A model generated the notes under the pieces. That model was not told where the DNA came from and ran no database searches. It worked only from the letters and a program-made list of their open reading frames with translations. The translations under genes and the position numbers were made by a program. From Silurus meridionalis (lineage: Eukaryota; Chordata; Actinopteri; Siluriformes; Siluridae), in the NCBI RefSeq assembly GCF_014805685.1, contig NC_060905.1:3164840-3228839 (forward strand): a stretch of DNA of 64,000 nucleotides. Reading direction: 5' to 3'. Below are positions 23,045 to 60,593 of this stretch, piece after piece; the first letter of the stretch is position 1, and the number at the start of each line of letters is the position of its first letter.

Positions 23045-23290
23045 ATTGGAATTCATTTATCCAGTTGGAAGCCAGACTGTGCCCCGGAGATAATCCCGTT
23101 CACATTAAGATAACTGATTAGTTGTTTACTGACAAGGTTTTCCAGAATTTTAGACACACATGGCAAGATGGATATCTGCCTGATCACCGCCCTTTTACAG
23201 AGGAAGCACAACCGCTTCTTTTCAAGCAGGTGGAATCTCGGCTGTATAGATTTAATAATCCGGTGAATAAATAAGAATTTTATTTCCAAT
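23045..23290 (-). mobile_element. LINE reverse-transcriptase fragment
   Basis: Minus-strand reading gives ISILPCVSKILENLVSKQLI and SYLNVNGIISGAQSGFQ, the RT region with the RPISILP-type motif of L2/CR1-type LINEs. Only this short part remains. Confidence 0.75.
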
Positions 23291-23339
23291 TAAATGAAGT
23301 ATATAATGATTTCACTCTCAACTTGTTACTTAAATTTTA

Positions 23340-23820
23340 AGTATTTGGCCAAAAGTTTATGGACACCTGACTATAAGATTGCTATGAGCTTCTCTTTGAA
23401 TATCCAAAATCCTCCATTAGCTGTAATAATAAGATCCAGTCTTCTGAGATGATGTTCCTCTGGATTTTGTGTGAAATTCATTCAGTCACAGGGTTTTAGT
23501 AAAGTCAGGTACTGATGTAGGTGAGGTGAGGAGGCCTGGGGTGCAATCAGCATGAAACATGTTTTTTAAAGTTTTTTAACACGATTGGAGCTCTACAGCA
23601 GGAGATCCATGTGAAGCAGATCTACATGGAGCTGGAGCTTTGTGCTCTTTGTGCCATGCTGGAACAGGTTTGGGTCTCAGTACAAATGAATGAAAGCTTT
23701 CATGCTGCTGCATCTGAAGACGTCCTGCACAATCATGTGCCTGCAACAGTTTGGAGAAGAAGCACATATGGGTGGGGAAGTCAGTGTCCCAATACTTTTG
23801 GCCATATCACATATCTACAC
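23340..23820 (+). repeat. Dispersed 'overtake' repeat (ggccaaaagtttatggacacc family)
   Basis: It starts ggccaaaagtttatggacac and ends cccaatacttttggccat, an inverted-end pattern suggesting a DNA-transposon origin. Other copies or parts: 30918-31290, 49390-49560, 56140-56535, 62640-63150 (minus), with small pieces near 32100 and 37015. Confidence 0.65.
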
Positions 23821-23999
23821 ACACTACTGTCTACTAACAGATCGTCTGTATTGAAACGTGAACCGTTTTCATGCTTTGTGGTGATCACATCTTGTGATAA
23901 AAATGATAATAGGAACATTATAGTTATAATAAATCAGTAGTTTGGATACTTCAGTACATTTGCAGGCAAATCATTTTGTAATTTTACTCAAGTGACAGT

Positions 24000-24240
24000 T
24001 TAAAGGGACATGTTGACTTTCACTGGAGAAACATTTCAACCACATGGTTTGATCTTGGTGATCACCTGCCCCTCTTGCGGTTCCTCTCTGATGGAGCTCA
24101 AAAGAACGGTCTATACACCAGGGTTATATATTAATTCTACACAAGGAATTCTACACCTTATTTGTCCTTCGTGCCATTTTCAGCCACCTGATGATTTCTT
24201 TTGCCGAAAACTTCACGTTTTCAAATAAACTTTAAAATCT
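24000..24240. repeat. Inverted match to 45180-45310
   Basis: The stretch ggttatatattaattctaca with gcccctcttgcggttcctct is repeated in reverse complement at 45215-45310. It could be a dispersed repeat or a far edge of the inverted dynamin segment. Confidence 0.6.
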
Positions 24241-26400
24241 TTTTAAAAAAATTATTGTAAACATTTTGCTTAGTCAGCAGTTTTCTCTGTACAAAATTAC
24301 ATCCTAATGTGTCCGAGCTTTTAAAGTCCACTAAGTTTACCAAAACTACAAAAAAAAATTTTTTTAATCCAGAATTTTTTATTTTTAATTGCCAATTTAA
24401 CTAGTGACGTCACAGATATGGGGGAAAAACCCCCCACAAAATTACTGAAATTTGATATAAAAAGTAATTGTGGACTGGATTTTTGTCAGGAATTTGTCAC
24501 AGGCTTGGATGTGTCAAAAACTGACTTGTATTAATGGTTAGTTTTTTTGCAGCATCAGTTTAAATTATTTATGATTTTTCCCCAGACTTCTATTATAATG
24601 ACATTTTAAATGCATGCATTTTTGAAAGTTAGTAGTGTCCCCTGTTGGTAAGAGGTTACATGTGCGTTTTTTACTGTTGTCCACTAGGTGGCACCAAGAA
24701 ACCATGAAATATAGAGCCGTGGATATAAAACTTAGCTTCCGCCTCTCCCTATGGAATTTTCCATTAATTTCTCTTATTTCAGTTTTCTATCGCAATTTTC
24801 TAGTATCTGTGTGTTTGCGTGTGTGTGTGTAGTTTTGCCAGCATTCCTTACAGCAAATCACTTAGTGATTTTTACAAGTAAATTCACCACAGGCAATGCA
24901 AGTGCAGATTGTCTCTTTACAATTGCTGCAAAATCTGGATCTGCTGTCTGAAGGAGATGAATCCTGCAGCTTGCTGGGGTCAGGCTGCATAATTTCATCC
25001 AAAATCTCTTTAGTAGTGACGGCTCTCCTCATGTTGCTTGCTGCGCTTTTTCGTTGTTACCAGCAGGATGGCATGCAAGTGTCTAAATCCACTTACCTTG
25101 TTTATGTTTAGTGTGTCTTCTCATCAACAAAAGGCAGTAGGTGTATATGTGATGGTCTTTCCCAGCCCGTCCTTTCTGTTGAGCTGCACAATGGAGAACA
25201 GGAAATAAGGGAAAAACTTAATTTAATTGAATTAAATTGGATTGGAGGATAAACAGCCCCACCTAGCGGCGAACACAGTTCAATTTAAACAATTAGCTAA
25301 AACATTAAACACATTAATACAACACATCTTACAACATACCTGCACAATGGAGAACAGGAAATAAGGGAACCCGCATGGAGAATTAAAAGAAACTTCTACA
25401 TAAAACAAAGACAATGCACAATCAATTATAATTAGGCCTCGTAACACAAACTAAAAATAACTCAATATAAAACACCACATTCGACGCCAAACACATATCA
25501 ACACTTCCACAAACACTTAATTGCAGAATAAATCAGCAATAAAGCAGTTAGTTGTGTTTTTAATCAATTTAACATTTAATTCTCCAGCTGCTGAAAACGT
25601 GCGACTTACCCACAGCATAGTCTCATTATCTCTGCTGTGGGCGGTCCCTATTTCACGTGTTAAATGCCATCACGTAACAGACAGATGGCGCTGTTCCCAT
25701 TTATGAATTAATTTAACTATTTTACACACCGTGACACACACATCCACTTACTTTGTTTTGTTTACTCCATGTAGACTCTTTGTAGTTCTGAGAGCTCATT
25801 GAGCAAAGGTCACCCTCGCTCTCTCTCATGCACGCACGCACGCACACGGAGACACACACATCCTATAATACTCCATAGAAATACAATACGTGCACGCGGA
25901 CAGTACCGTCGTATTTCCTGTAGGTGGCACTAAAAACACGGAAGGTTGGGTCAAATGTTTTCCTGATCCTAAAGCCAAAAGATTAATTTGAAGAAAACGT
26001 AGACAGCTTCCTGTACATGGCAGAATAAACTCAGGAATGTAATCATTTGCTTTTAAAACCACCTGCGTGAATTCTAACCGCGTATTTATTTTGCGTTAAT
26101 ACCTAGACTCACTGAAATTACTCAGATACACAAGTAAAAAAAGTTACCAAACTTGCTGTGATACAAATACACAAGTAATAATGTATGTGTAAAATACTAC
26201 ATTTAATCTAACAACATGGACAGCTGTATTTTTTAGGGGGGTATTATTTAGGTAAGCTGAATGTAAACCCCTTGTCTGAATTCTGATCCAACACCCCGCT
26301 CTATTTCTTTTTCCTTCATATGAAGAGTTACCAAACTTGCTGTGACACACCTACACAAATAATAATAATAATAATGTCCAGACCGGGCGTCTGAATTAGG
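24241..26400. other. No gene recognised; AT-rich spacer with short direct repeats
   Basis: Small direct repeats are visible: gcacaatggagaacaggaaa at about 25188 and 25344, and gttaccaaacttgctgtga at about 26141 and 26327. No domain-bearing open frame is seen. Confidence 0.5.
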
Positions 26401-26434
26401 CACAACACCGGCCATAGTTCTCTATTGTATTTCT

Positions 26435-27070
26435 ATGAAGTATTATAGTATGTTTGCTTGTCTTATTAGTCGAGCGAATATGGCTGTAATTAAGGAATTG
26501 AAGCTGAAGGAGAAGCTGAAAAAGCTGAATGCAGAGCAGAAGATACAGAAAGTAGAAGAGTTAAAGAAGAATCTGACATTTCAGCAGACGTTTTTCACCA
26601 GAGCAATATCACAAAGTGAAGCTGGTGTGAAAACAGAGGAGAAATCAGAGTCACATCAGCCGGTTATTTACTGAGGGAGAGTTTCTGAAGAGCTGCATGA
26701 TGAAGCTGTGAGACGTCTGGTGTTTGACTGGAGATATTATTATGGAGAGCAAAATATTTTAATTTATTTTAAGTTTAAGATTATTTTATTTATAAAATGA
26801 CATAAAAGCAAAGAAATCTGATTGTTTTGATTTGTTGTTATTTTAACGTTTACTTAAAAGCACCATTTTTATTGATTTGTTCAGGGGTTCTTTTCGCAGC
26901 ATGTTTATATTTCTAACTTGTATCATTTTGACAGGAGAGATTTTTATGGAGAGCAAAATATTTTAAGGTATTTAAAGTTTAAGTTAATTTATTCTGGAAT
27001 AATATTCCTGTCTGTTTTTATTCATATTTATGTTCAAAAAACATTCTTTTACTGTGTTCAATAAATGTTT
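26435..27070 (+). mobile_element. hAT-like remnant, second copy (GTF2IRD2/ZBED-type piece)
   Basis: The frame 26435-26674 gives NMAVIKELKLKEKLKKLNAE, QKIQKVEELKKNLTFQQTFF, TRAISQSEAGVKTEEKSES. This matches the leader of GTF2IRD2-like domesticated hAT proteins (VEELK, QQTxFTRAxSQSEA). It ends at a stop and has no downstream transposase. Non-coding flank to 27070 is shared with 17040-17400. Confidence 0.6.
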
Positions 27071-27151
27071 ATCCTGACACCCCTGATAGAGACCAACTAT
27101 CCGAACAACCTGCTTCTTGGGGGGTGTGGAAAATATTATCGGTTTCACTTT

Positions 27152-27195
<44 letters not shown>
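27152..27195. repeat. (CA)n microsatellite
   Basis: Pure CA dinucleotide tract. Confidence 0.95.
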
Positions 27196-27197
<2 letters not shown>

Positions 27198-27284
27198 TTG
27201 ACTCACTTATTGACTATTCAACAGTAGCTCTACAGATAGAATTTTCAGTTTGATCTACATTGACAAACATCATAATTCTATGTA

Positions 27285-27823
27285 TCGTATTTTCCAGACT
27301 ATACGCCGCTACTTTTTTCCCCATGCTTTGAACCCCGCGGCTTGAACAATAAAGCGGCTAATTTATGGATTTTTCCTGGGTTTTTCCCGGGTCACACGCT
27401 TTAATCCAAAAACTGAGCCCCATAATATTAGACCAATGAAATTGCAGAACAGGTCCAGGTGAACCAATGAAACTCTTTATATTAAATCAATTTGAGCTGC
27501 ACAATCTGAGCTGCACGGCATCAGGAGAAAAGATTCACCGATGGTGATTTTTAAACACACGACGATGCCAAAAGATAAACTCTCGAGAGAAATAGTTGTG
27601 AAAGGAAGGAGGAAGACAGTGAACAATGACTTTCTTGGTAGGCTACTGTTTAGATACAAGCCGTGTAACAGACACTGTCTTTCGTTAAATCCTGTGTAAA
27701 GTTCATTAGTTTCAGTGTAGACACGGCTTATAGACAGGTGCAGCTTATTTATGTTCAAAATAAAAATCTGTGTCAAATTAAGTGGCTTATATTTGGGTGC
27801 GTTTAATAGTCCGGAAATTACGG
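27285..27823. mobile_element. MITE-like element with cgtattttcc / ggaaattacg ends
   Basis: Left end cgtattttccagactatacg and right end aatagtccggaaattacg are imperfect inverted repeats. Related copies: 29966-30600 and 58381-59142. A shared inner stretch encodes a short VVKGRRKTVNNDFL-like remnant. The superfamily is not assigned. Confidence 0.65.
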
Positions 27824-27872
27824 GATTTATCGCTATAAATTTGTTTTCTGTCTGTTCATCTGTCCCCCCAAC

Positions 27873-27945
<73 letters not shown>

Positions 27946-28010
27946 CATCCATCCATCCATCCATCCATCCATCCATCCATCCTTTCTTCCTCCCTTCCAT
28001 CCATCCATCC
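27873..28010. repeat. Compound (ATCT)n(ATCC)n microsatellite
   Basis: About 18 ATCT units are followed by about 9 ATCC units and a further short ATCC block. Confidence 0.95.
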
Positions 28011-28134
28011 AGCACCTGGAACCTTATGGAACTGATTCCATGCCTCATCACACACTAGTCCTTGTTTTAAAGATAATGAAACCCTCACTAGATTGATTTA
28101 CGTCCCACCCCTAAAGGAACGCCGTGACCCCATA

Positions 28135-28270
28135 ATGATCGTGTGTAGCTCAGTGGATAAAATGTTGCACTTCTGATCCAAAGGTCATGGGTTCAAATCC
28201 AAGCACTATAACTGAGATAAATGAAAGTTGGTCAGAATAAAAGCGTCTGCCAAACGCCACAAAGGTAAAT
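28135..28270 (+). mobile_element. tRNA-derived SINE
   Basis: A-box tgtagctcagtggataaaat and B-box gggttcaaatcc are spaced as in tRNA-derived promoters. The 3' end aaaagcgtctgccaaacgcc is a widespread fish SINE tail. It does not fold as a complete tRNA. Confidence 0.75.
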
Positions 28271-28274
28271 GTGT

Positions 28275-29584
28275 GTGCATTCAATTTCCAGCGTCAAGAC
28301 GTATGCGTTAGTGTGCGGACGTCTTGTACCTGACGTTCCCCTGGACTTCTGCTCGATATACATTCATACAAAACACGTGCCATTTGTTCAGGTTTTGGAA
28401 ATCTTAATAATATAGATATTCTTTACTTTATATGTACTTTATGTCTATACAGCAATAAACACACCACGAGTGTTTTGCATAACGCTGAGGAAACCGAATC
28501 AAATAGGAAGTAACCCGAATACGCGCAAGAATCTGGTTTTGACCCCTGTGACCTCCGATGTGTCCCTTCGTCCTACACTGTGTAAAGCGCAGTCTAAAGC
28601 GGCCTGTTCAGCAGATTTTTTTGTTTGTTTTTTAAGCCCCACCCCATACACACACACACAAACGCACACACACATACAGACGTAGATGGCCGAAGCTGAA
28701 CCTGTGACCTGATGTGACCCACAGCTCGCAGTCGGATAGAGCGGTCAAGCGATTCGTGTGGAGAACTGCTTCCGCACTGAGGAGAGAACTGTAGTTCTGT
28801 CCGTGACCTTTAGGCTTCTGTAAATTGGGAAAGGTTTTAGGTGTGTGGTTCCAGGCGGAGCTCCTGGAGTGTGTGGGCATGGCAATGGGCCGCCTTCAGG
28901 AACATGTTTCTGATATATGTATATTATTAGTATTTAATGTTTCGGAGAGATTTCAAAGACTATTGGTGTTTGGAGGTTATCTTTGACAGGGGGCGGGGCT
29001 TCAAGTAACCGGCAGTGAGAGTCGAATGTCGCCTGACCGGATGGTCGCAGCTTCCTGCCGACTGACTGCGACTAAACCTCACATTTTCTTACTTACAACT
29101 TTACATTTCCATTTAAATCATTTAAAGCGACGTGTTTTCACTGACAGACCAAAAACTGAAATTAATTAAAAATGTGTAATGGTGTTAGAGAGGATTCCCA
29201 TTCAGTTGTATTTCCACGCTTCACCACTAGAGGCAGACTTACAGTTTACCGATCATAACAAGTTATCTATGACATCACAGTTCACCGTTCTCCATCAGGA
29301 GTATAAAGGGCCTTTCATCATCTATTTAGCAGTGATCACTCGGCATCGTGCAACACATAGCAATTGACCGCAAGAATCACAAACATTCAATTCTATACAC
29401 AGTAAAGTTTGAGTGTTCAGAATCCTCTTCCGTGTTTTTACTGACACTGACGCTGGAGCGAGTACAAGCCCCTGATCAGAGCACACTAGATAGTGAATCT
29501 CCCTTATATGGTCCTTCGAGCCAGATAGGAAAACCTCCTAACAAAATGGAGCCCAGCCTAGCCGAACCAAACCCAGCCAGAATC
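28275..29584 (+). promoter_or_regulatory. Upstream region of the dynamin-like gene; possible promoter
   Basis: No gene is seen. A TATA-like gtataaagggcc lies near 29301, about 280 bases before the ATG, with an open leader extending to it. Whether this is the true promoter cannot be judged from sequence alone. Confidence 0.3.
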
Positions 29585-54008
<24,424 letters not shown>

Positions 54009-54080
54009 TCCGCCCTGCTGAGCCCTAGACTGGACTAGAGACTAGACCTCCACTACATTTTTGTTTGTTTGTTTTTAAAC

Positions 54081-54086
54081 AATAAA
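54081..54086 (+). terminator. Candidate polyadenylation signal AATAAA of the dynamin-like gene
   Basis: AATAAA in aaacaataaactcgg, 73 bases after the predicted stop. Confidence 0.55.
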
Positions 54087-54924
54087 CTCGGTTGCAAAAG
54101 GAGCACGTTCATACCTGGCTTGTAAAATTATTCCTTTAAAAAAAAATAAATGTGCGAGTCGTCCAGGGTCCTGAAGGTGCAAAGCATCCTCGGTTCCTCA
54201 CACCACCACCACCACCACCACCATGGTTTACTTTAAGCATTATGTTCTTTTTTATATTGTAGCGCCTTGCTCGTGTGACGGGATGAACACACACACCAGG
54301 GAACCGAATATCAGGAAAATCACGTTAAATCTTTATTCGTTGTGTACAGGAGCTTACGACGTAGTGCCGCTTCAAATACGTGTTGTTTGCGGCCACGGCC
54401 CGTCCGAGGATAGCTGAGTCCCAAACCTGTCTGGGCGGGTGGGTGCTCGGTGTCCTCGGTATGTAGAGATCCTTAGAAAGTCCTTGGAAGAGGGTCGGCG
54501 TATTCGCTGCGATAACTTGCGTTGCTCTCGCCGCTGTCGCTGCTTCCTGTCAAGAAAAAGAAAAACACACCTTTTATTAGTTGGGAGCCAAACATTCCTC
54601 TCTCTGTGCTCCTTCGTAGCTCCTTTTATATTCCTCCTTTTCCTTGATGAGCATGGAGAGTTGACGTTCTCCTTATGAGCTTCCAGCCGTGTATTAAAAA
54701 AAAAAAAAGTAATTTGCTATTAATAGAAATGCAATTGGGATCAATTTTTTTTTTTTTTAATAAGGGCGAATCAACAGTTATAATTTATTTGATAAATAAA
54801 TTTGATAAGAAATTTGAAAGAAGAGAAGACAATAGACGATTGGGATGAATTGAACACGTATTAACAGAGTAAAATTATTAAAACGTGAGTCTGTGATTCT
54901 GATTAGTTTAGAATAGAAGACTAA

Positions 54925-55125
54925 ACATTACAGTGAAATACTTTTCTTCGCACTTGTTTGTGTGCTGGGGTCAGAGAGCAGGATCGGCCATGATACAGCG
55001 CCCCTGGAGCACAGAGGGTTAAGGGCCTTGCTCAAGCGCACAAGAGTGGCAGCTTGGCGATACCGGGGCTTTGACCTTTTGATCAGTAACCCAGAGCCTT
55101 AACCACTGAGCTAAGACTCTCCTAG
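54925..55125 (-). mobile_element. tRNA-derived SINE, minus orientation
   Basis: Contains gggttaagggccttgctcaa (reverse of the family core), then ccttaaccactgagctaaga (A-box side). Same family as 13950-14190. Confidence 0.75.
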
Positions 55126-55439
55126 ATTAATTAAACATTATATCTGACTCAAACAGGGAGTTTATTCAGGATTAAACCCTCTTGAAAACACTTAAGGTCT
55201 TATTTAAGGATGTGGCGTCCTGCGCGGGCGGGGAGCTCTTTTGTCGAGATCGTGTCTGAAAGCGCGAGGTGATGAAAAAGAAAATCTGAGCAGGTAAGAG
55301 CGATGAGCGTGCATTTAGCTGTGAATTCAACACAGTGAAGTTATTCTCAGCTTTAAAGTGCGCTATTATTCTTTAAATGAGCGACACTCTGACAAACCCC
55401 ATTAGACATTATCGGCAGAATTGACTACGGCCCACGATG

Positions 55440-56110
55440 CACCGCTCAAGTGCACAAAAGTGGAGGATGAGAAAGAGACATTCATATTAAAGCCATGCAA
55501 AGCAAGGTGGTGGATCTCTACGCACTTCATATACGAGCTGGTATGGAAAAGTTTCAAGATTAATGGTGTTAACTGGTGCTATTCTGACCACGTGCGGTAC
55601 CACGTCTTCCTGGGATCTCTGTATATAAAGTCTGCGATTTCATCATAGACAGAAAGTTAGAACAAAAGAGAAAACATGAAACTAATCAAATCTTCCACAG
55701 AGACGTTTGACATGACATACGTTTGACATACGGTGATGCTGCAACGAGTCATTTGAGATGTTTTGAGTGGCACGTGTGCTTCAAGAGCGGAAGAGCATCA
55801 CTGGAAGAGAAGTAGAGATCAGAAAATCCTTGGACGAGCTCAACCCCTGAAAATTATACCATTCAGCAACTTGTGCATGATGATCATAGGAGAACAATTC
55901 ACAGGATTTCACTTCCTCACCCACCATACACGCCAGATTTGCCTCCCACAGACTTTGTCCTCTTCCTGAAGATGAAGCTCAAAGGTTGCCGTTGACACTG
56001 TTGCAGAAATCGGTCGCTAATCGCAGAAGGTGCTTGACGCGCTTCGCAAAAGAAGACTTCAGGACACATTCCAGAAGAAGGATGGGAGCTCTGTATTGCT
56101 ATATATAACA
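55440..56110 (+). mobile_element. mariner-like transposase remnant
   Basis: Pieces read in several frames: SHLRCFEWHVCFKSGRASLE, LVHDDHRRTIHR-like text near 55870-55905, then pdlPPTDFVLFLKMKLKG-like text near 55935-55985, and VLDALRKRRLQDTFQKK. This is the Tc1/mariner transposase order (helix-turn-helix side, then the SPDLxPxDFxLFxxLK region), with a large internal deletion and many frame breaks. Not functional. Confidence 0.7.
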
Positions 56111-56139
56111 TCCCATTCAACATGTATGCCCCTATGTAC

Positions 56140-56535
56140 TGTTAAAATAACCTCCACTCTTCTGGGAAGATGTTCCACTAAATTTTGGTGTGCTTGTGGA
56201 GATTTGGTAAAGTTAGGCACTGATGTAGGTGAGGTGAGGAGGTCTGGGGTGCAGTCAGAGTTCCAATTCGTCCTAAAGGCGTTCGATAGGGTTGAGGATC
56301 AGAGCTCTATAGGAGGACATCTTCCACTCCAACCCATGTAATGCAGATCTTTATGGAGCTGGCTTTTTGACAGGGGCATGTCATGCTGGAAGAGGTTTGG
56401 GTCTCCTAGTGCAAGTGAAGGACAAATTTCATCCTACAGCATCCGAAGACGTCCTAAACACTTGTGTGCCTCACAGTTTGGAGAAGAACCACGTTTGAAT
56501 GTAACAGGTCAGGTGTCCTAATACGTTTGTCAATA
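56140..56535 (+). repeat. Dispersed 'overtake' repeat
   Basis: From aacctccactcttctgggaa to aggtgtcctaatacgtttgt; same family as 23340-23820. Confidence 0.65.
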
Positions 56536-56539
56536 TATT

Positions 56540-57050
56540 GTAGTTCTATGCATATAAACTTTAATGAAAGATTATTTTGAAATATTTCATAATGATTGAG
56601 ACCATTTACAGCATGCATTTAGAATATTTACAGTTCTTTTACAAGTTATTAAACCACTGCAAGAAAGCACAGAAATGATCTACTTGATCATTGGATCCCA
56701 CAAAGAAAATAACAGGTTAAGTGTATTGTTAAAACCAGATTTAATCAACACACTGATCCATTTCCTTGCTTTAATTTAGCAATTATTGACTTATTTATTC
56801 TGTAGTTTGGATTGAAATTTAATAAACCAAGGATGAAAGCCGATTCATGGAAATCACTGGTGGAGTTTGGAATATTTACCTAAAAACAGGTAAGTGATCA
56901 ATTTAATATAATTTACATTTAAAATTAAATACATTTTAGACTCGTTTATACAATCACACTAAGTGACAGTGGATGAAGCCCTCAGCCTGCTCTGTCTTTT
57001 TATTCCCTACTCATGGATCTCACTAGCATACTAACAAGCATAATAATCAT
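56540..57050. other. No gene recognised
   Basis: AT-rich single-copy-looking sequence between a dispersed repeat and the 28-bp minisatellite; no coding seen. Confidence 0.5.
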
Positions 57051-57060
57051 TTGATTCCAG

Positions 57061-58112
57061 TGAAAGACACTGTACCAGACAGCCAGAGTGAGAGACACTA
57101 GATCAGACATTCACATTAAAAGAGATCAGATACTGTACATTAGTCACAGTGAGAAACACCAGATCAGACAGTCATATTATGAGAGATACTGGAACAGACA
57201 GAGATATTGCTGGAGACTCTATATCAAACAGCCACAGATGAAAAACACTGAATCAAACAGCCAGTATGCGAAACACTGGATTAGACAGCCAATGTGTGAA
57301 ACACTGCATCAGACCACTAGAGTGCAAGACAGTGGATCAGACAGCCAGTGTATGAGATACTGAATTAGACAGCCACAGTGAGAGACTCTGTATCAGGTAA
57401 TCACAGTGAAAGGCACTGGATCAGACAGCCAGTGTGCAAGACACTGGATTAGACAGCCAGCGTGTGAGACACTGGATCAGACAGGCACTGTAAAAGACAT
57501 TGGATTAGACAGGCATAGTGAAAGGCACTGCATCAGAGAGTCAGCATGAGAGACCCTGGATCAGACAGTAACAGTGATAGACACTGGATCAGACATTCAC
57601 AAGAGTGACACTGGATCAAACAGCCAGAGTGTGAGACAATGGACAGACAGCCACAGTCAGAAACACTGGATCAGACAGCCACTGTGCGAGAGATTGGATC
57701 AGGCAGCCAGTTTGAGTCACTGTGCCTGTCTCACTGGATCAGACAACTAGATTGATACTGTTAAAGACAGGTATAGTAAAATACACTAGATCAGATAGAC
57801 ATAACGAGAGACATTGAATCAGACATGTACAGTAATAGACACTAGATCAGATAGACACAGTAAGAGACATTGGATCAGACGTACAGTGAAAGAGACTCGA
57901 TCAGATAGACACAGTGACAGACATTGGATCAGACATGTACAGTGAAAGAGTCTAGATCAGATAGACACAGTGAGAGACACTGTTAAAGATAGGTACAGTG
58001 AAAGACACTAAATCAGATGGACACAGTGAGGGACACTGGATCAGATATGTACAGTGACAGACACTAGATCAGATAGACACAGGTCGAGACATTGGATCAG
58101 ACAGTGGCAGGC
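57061..58112. repeat. 28-bp minisatellite
   Basis: Over 30 degenerate copies of a unit such as gacactggatcagacagcca plus cagtgaga. Variation is mostly substitution (ggatta/ggatca, tagaca/cagaca). Confidence 0.92.
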
Positions 58113-58380
58113 CATGCATTTGGTACCTGGGCTTTCAGTGGGGACTTAACCTACTTAATCCACCTCGTAATACCACCACTATCACGTCACAATTATAGAA
58201 TCCACCAATACAATATAAAAAAACGCAATATAACAACACGTGGCATTACAGAGAGAGAGACATTTCACATATGGAGGGTGAAAACCATTTTACTAAAGCA
58301 AGAAACCCAGTTAAGACTTCAAACCTCTACACTACAACCACAACTGTGCACTGCTCCTCAGAGGCTGTAATCCAGTGGTA

Positions 58381-59142
58381 CTATAAAGCGCACCCATATA
58401 TAAGAAACTGAATTTTACAAATATTTTTATTTTTAACATAAATAAGCCGCACCTGTCTATAAGCCGTAGTTCTACACTAATGTACTTTACACAGGCTTTA
58501 ACGAAAGACACGATACACACGGTGTAACGGGGGAAATATGTTGCGCTCCTTTAGGAGCATAGCGGTATTTTGGGAATAGTGTGCCACTGCATTCTCCCGG
58601 TATTACTGCATGTGTTCAAGACGAGGATTATGTCCTTATTATTTTCTGATGCTCATTTCTAAGTTTCTTTGACTAACCCTTAACGCTGTTGCCAAGAAAA
58701 ATAAAAAAGCATGAGTTTTGGAAACCTGTCTGTGCTTATATGATTTCTGTTGTAACTGGAGTTAGTAAGCTCTCCCTTCACCCAGACTCAACACGTTACA
58801 ACGGCTTGTATCTAAACAGTAGCCGACCAAGAAAGTCATTGTTCACTGTCTTCTTCCTTCCTTTCACAACTATTTCTCTCGGGAGTTTATCTTTTGGCAT
58901 CGTTGTGCGTTTAAAAAAAACTTTTTTTCTCCCGATGCCGTGCAGCTCAGAACACAGGTGAGGTGCGTTGCTTCCGCTCGAAATTTCATTGGTCTAATGT
59001 TATGGGGTTCAGTTTTTTGGCTTAAAGTTTGTGAAACCGGGAAAAACCCAGGAAAAATTCATAAATAAGCCGCTTCATTGTTTAGGCCGCGGGGTTCAAA
59101 ACGTAAGAAAAAAGTAGCGGCTTATAGTCCGAAAAATACGGT
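58381..59142. mobile_element. MITE-like element, left end decayed
   Basis: Right end ggcttatagtccgaaaaata with cggtaa; interior shares tgtatctaaacagtagcc and ccaagaaagtcattgttcac with 29966-30600. Left end unclear. Confidence 0.6.
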
Positions 59143-59668
59143 AAATTAAAATGGAATTAAACCAATATATCAGGGCCCCTTAGTAAGACCCTCAACTTAG
59201 CTGTATAAATGAGGAATTGTAAATGTCTCTGGATAAGGAGCTTTGTCTGTAAATGTGGCTTGGCCAACGAGCACGGTTCTTAAACATTAACTGCTGGACG
59301 TATTAAAAAAAATATGTAAAATTATGCAGGATGTGGTTTGGGACACAGCCATGGAAACAGACCCTGTTGTTTATGCTGCCATCTAGTGGCTAATTCAATT
59401 GTTTGCAGCCCTTTATTAATTTAAAGATCATCCGATCACTTGATCGGTAAATCAGTACATCCTCTGCAGGTCATATTTTGGACATTAGGTCCAGGAGACG
59501 ATCTTGAGAAATTAAAAATGACTTAATGATGAACAAAATCATGTATTATACTGAATATTAAAAAAATATTTAAAGTTGCTTTCACGAATGCATGTGTGTA
59601 AAAGCTGTGGCTACAGGATGAATTGGGGACTAAATGCCATAACTGGTCTTAATAATGCTTAGTTTTAT

Positions 59669-59725
<57 letters not shown>

Positions 59726-60050
59726 AAGGTAAAGATTCTCCTGAGGTACCACTGAACAGTGTTTCTGTCCTTTTTCTTCTTCTCACATCTGCCCGATTCA
59801 TCCAGATGCTCTACCTCTGGATGGAGTTCTGTTCAAATGGAGGCCACTCTATGTGAGGACGGTTCCCCATCAACAGCCTACAAATCCATGACGTTATAGA
59901 GCAACTCAAACACTTTGAGGATGGATTTGGACTGTAATTAAGATCAACAGTCTACTATTATTAGAGGGACAGCGCATGTAGGACATTTTGGCGACAAGGT
60001 GAGGGAGGAGAGATTGAGATGGTTTGGACATGTTCAGAGGAGGGACATGG
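59142..60050. repeat. Inverted repeat, left arm
   Basis: Reverse complement of 60594-61590 with mismatches. Shared landmarks include aattgtttgcagcccttta, gatgctctacctctgg, ctatgtgaggacggttcccc (with a two-base difference) and a CT/GA tract at mirrored positions (59672-59722 and 60921-60990). Confidence 0.9.
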
Positions 60051-60245
60051 TTTATATCGATAGGAGAATGCTGAGGATGGAGACACCAGGAAGGAGGAAA
60101 AGAGGAAGACCAAGGAGGAGGGTTATGGATGTGGTGAGGGAAAACATGCAGGTAGTTGGTGTTAGAGAGGCAGATGTGGAGGACAGGGGGGTATGGAGAC
60201 GGATGATCTGCTGTGGTGCCCCCTAGTAGGAGAAGTTGAAAGAAG
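59960..60245 (+). mobile_element. LINE C-terminal fragment and 3' tail
   Basis: RLRWFGHVQRRDMVYIDRRM, LRMETPGRRKRGRPRRRVMD, VVRENMQVVGVREADVEDRG. The end ggatgatctgctgtggtgcc, ccctagtaggagaagttgaa is the family's 3' tail. Same family as 40797-41490. Confidence 0.8.
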
Positions 60246-60593
60246 TTGTCGTCTACTACAATCCCTCAGGATCATAGTTTTGCATTTAAGCACCTAAGAC
60301 TGAACAGAAAACCTCAATAATGATGGAACAGTCATTAAATGGACGTTTGGTGTCACCCAGATGAGGATGAGGTTCCCTTTTGAATCTGGTTCCTCTCCTG
60401 GTTTCTTCCTCATGAAGTCTCAGGCACTGTTTTCTCTTCCATAGTCACCACTGGATCCTCATTGGGGAAAATTTTTTTATACATTCTTTGATCACTGCAT
60501 TATTTCTGTAGAGCTGCTTTGAGACGATGTTTATTGTTAATTTTTAATTTTAATTTTATTTTTAATTTTATTTTATATAATTTAACAGATTCT

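Noticed and set aside
28135..28270. Possible tRNA gene
   Set aside because: A and B boxes are present, but no complete cloverleaf follows and the tail is a SINE tail.
29348..29584. N-terminal extension of the dynamin frame upstream of MGTLGMEEL
   Set aside because: The frame is open, but classical dynamins start at the [12 protein letters not shown] position; the extension has no family similarity.
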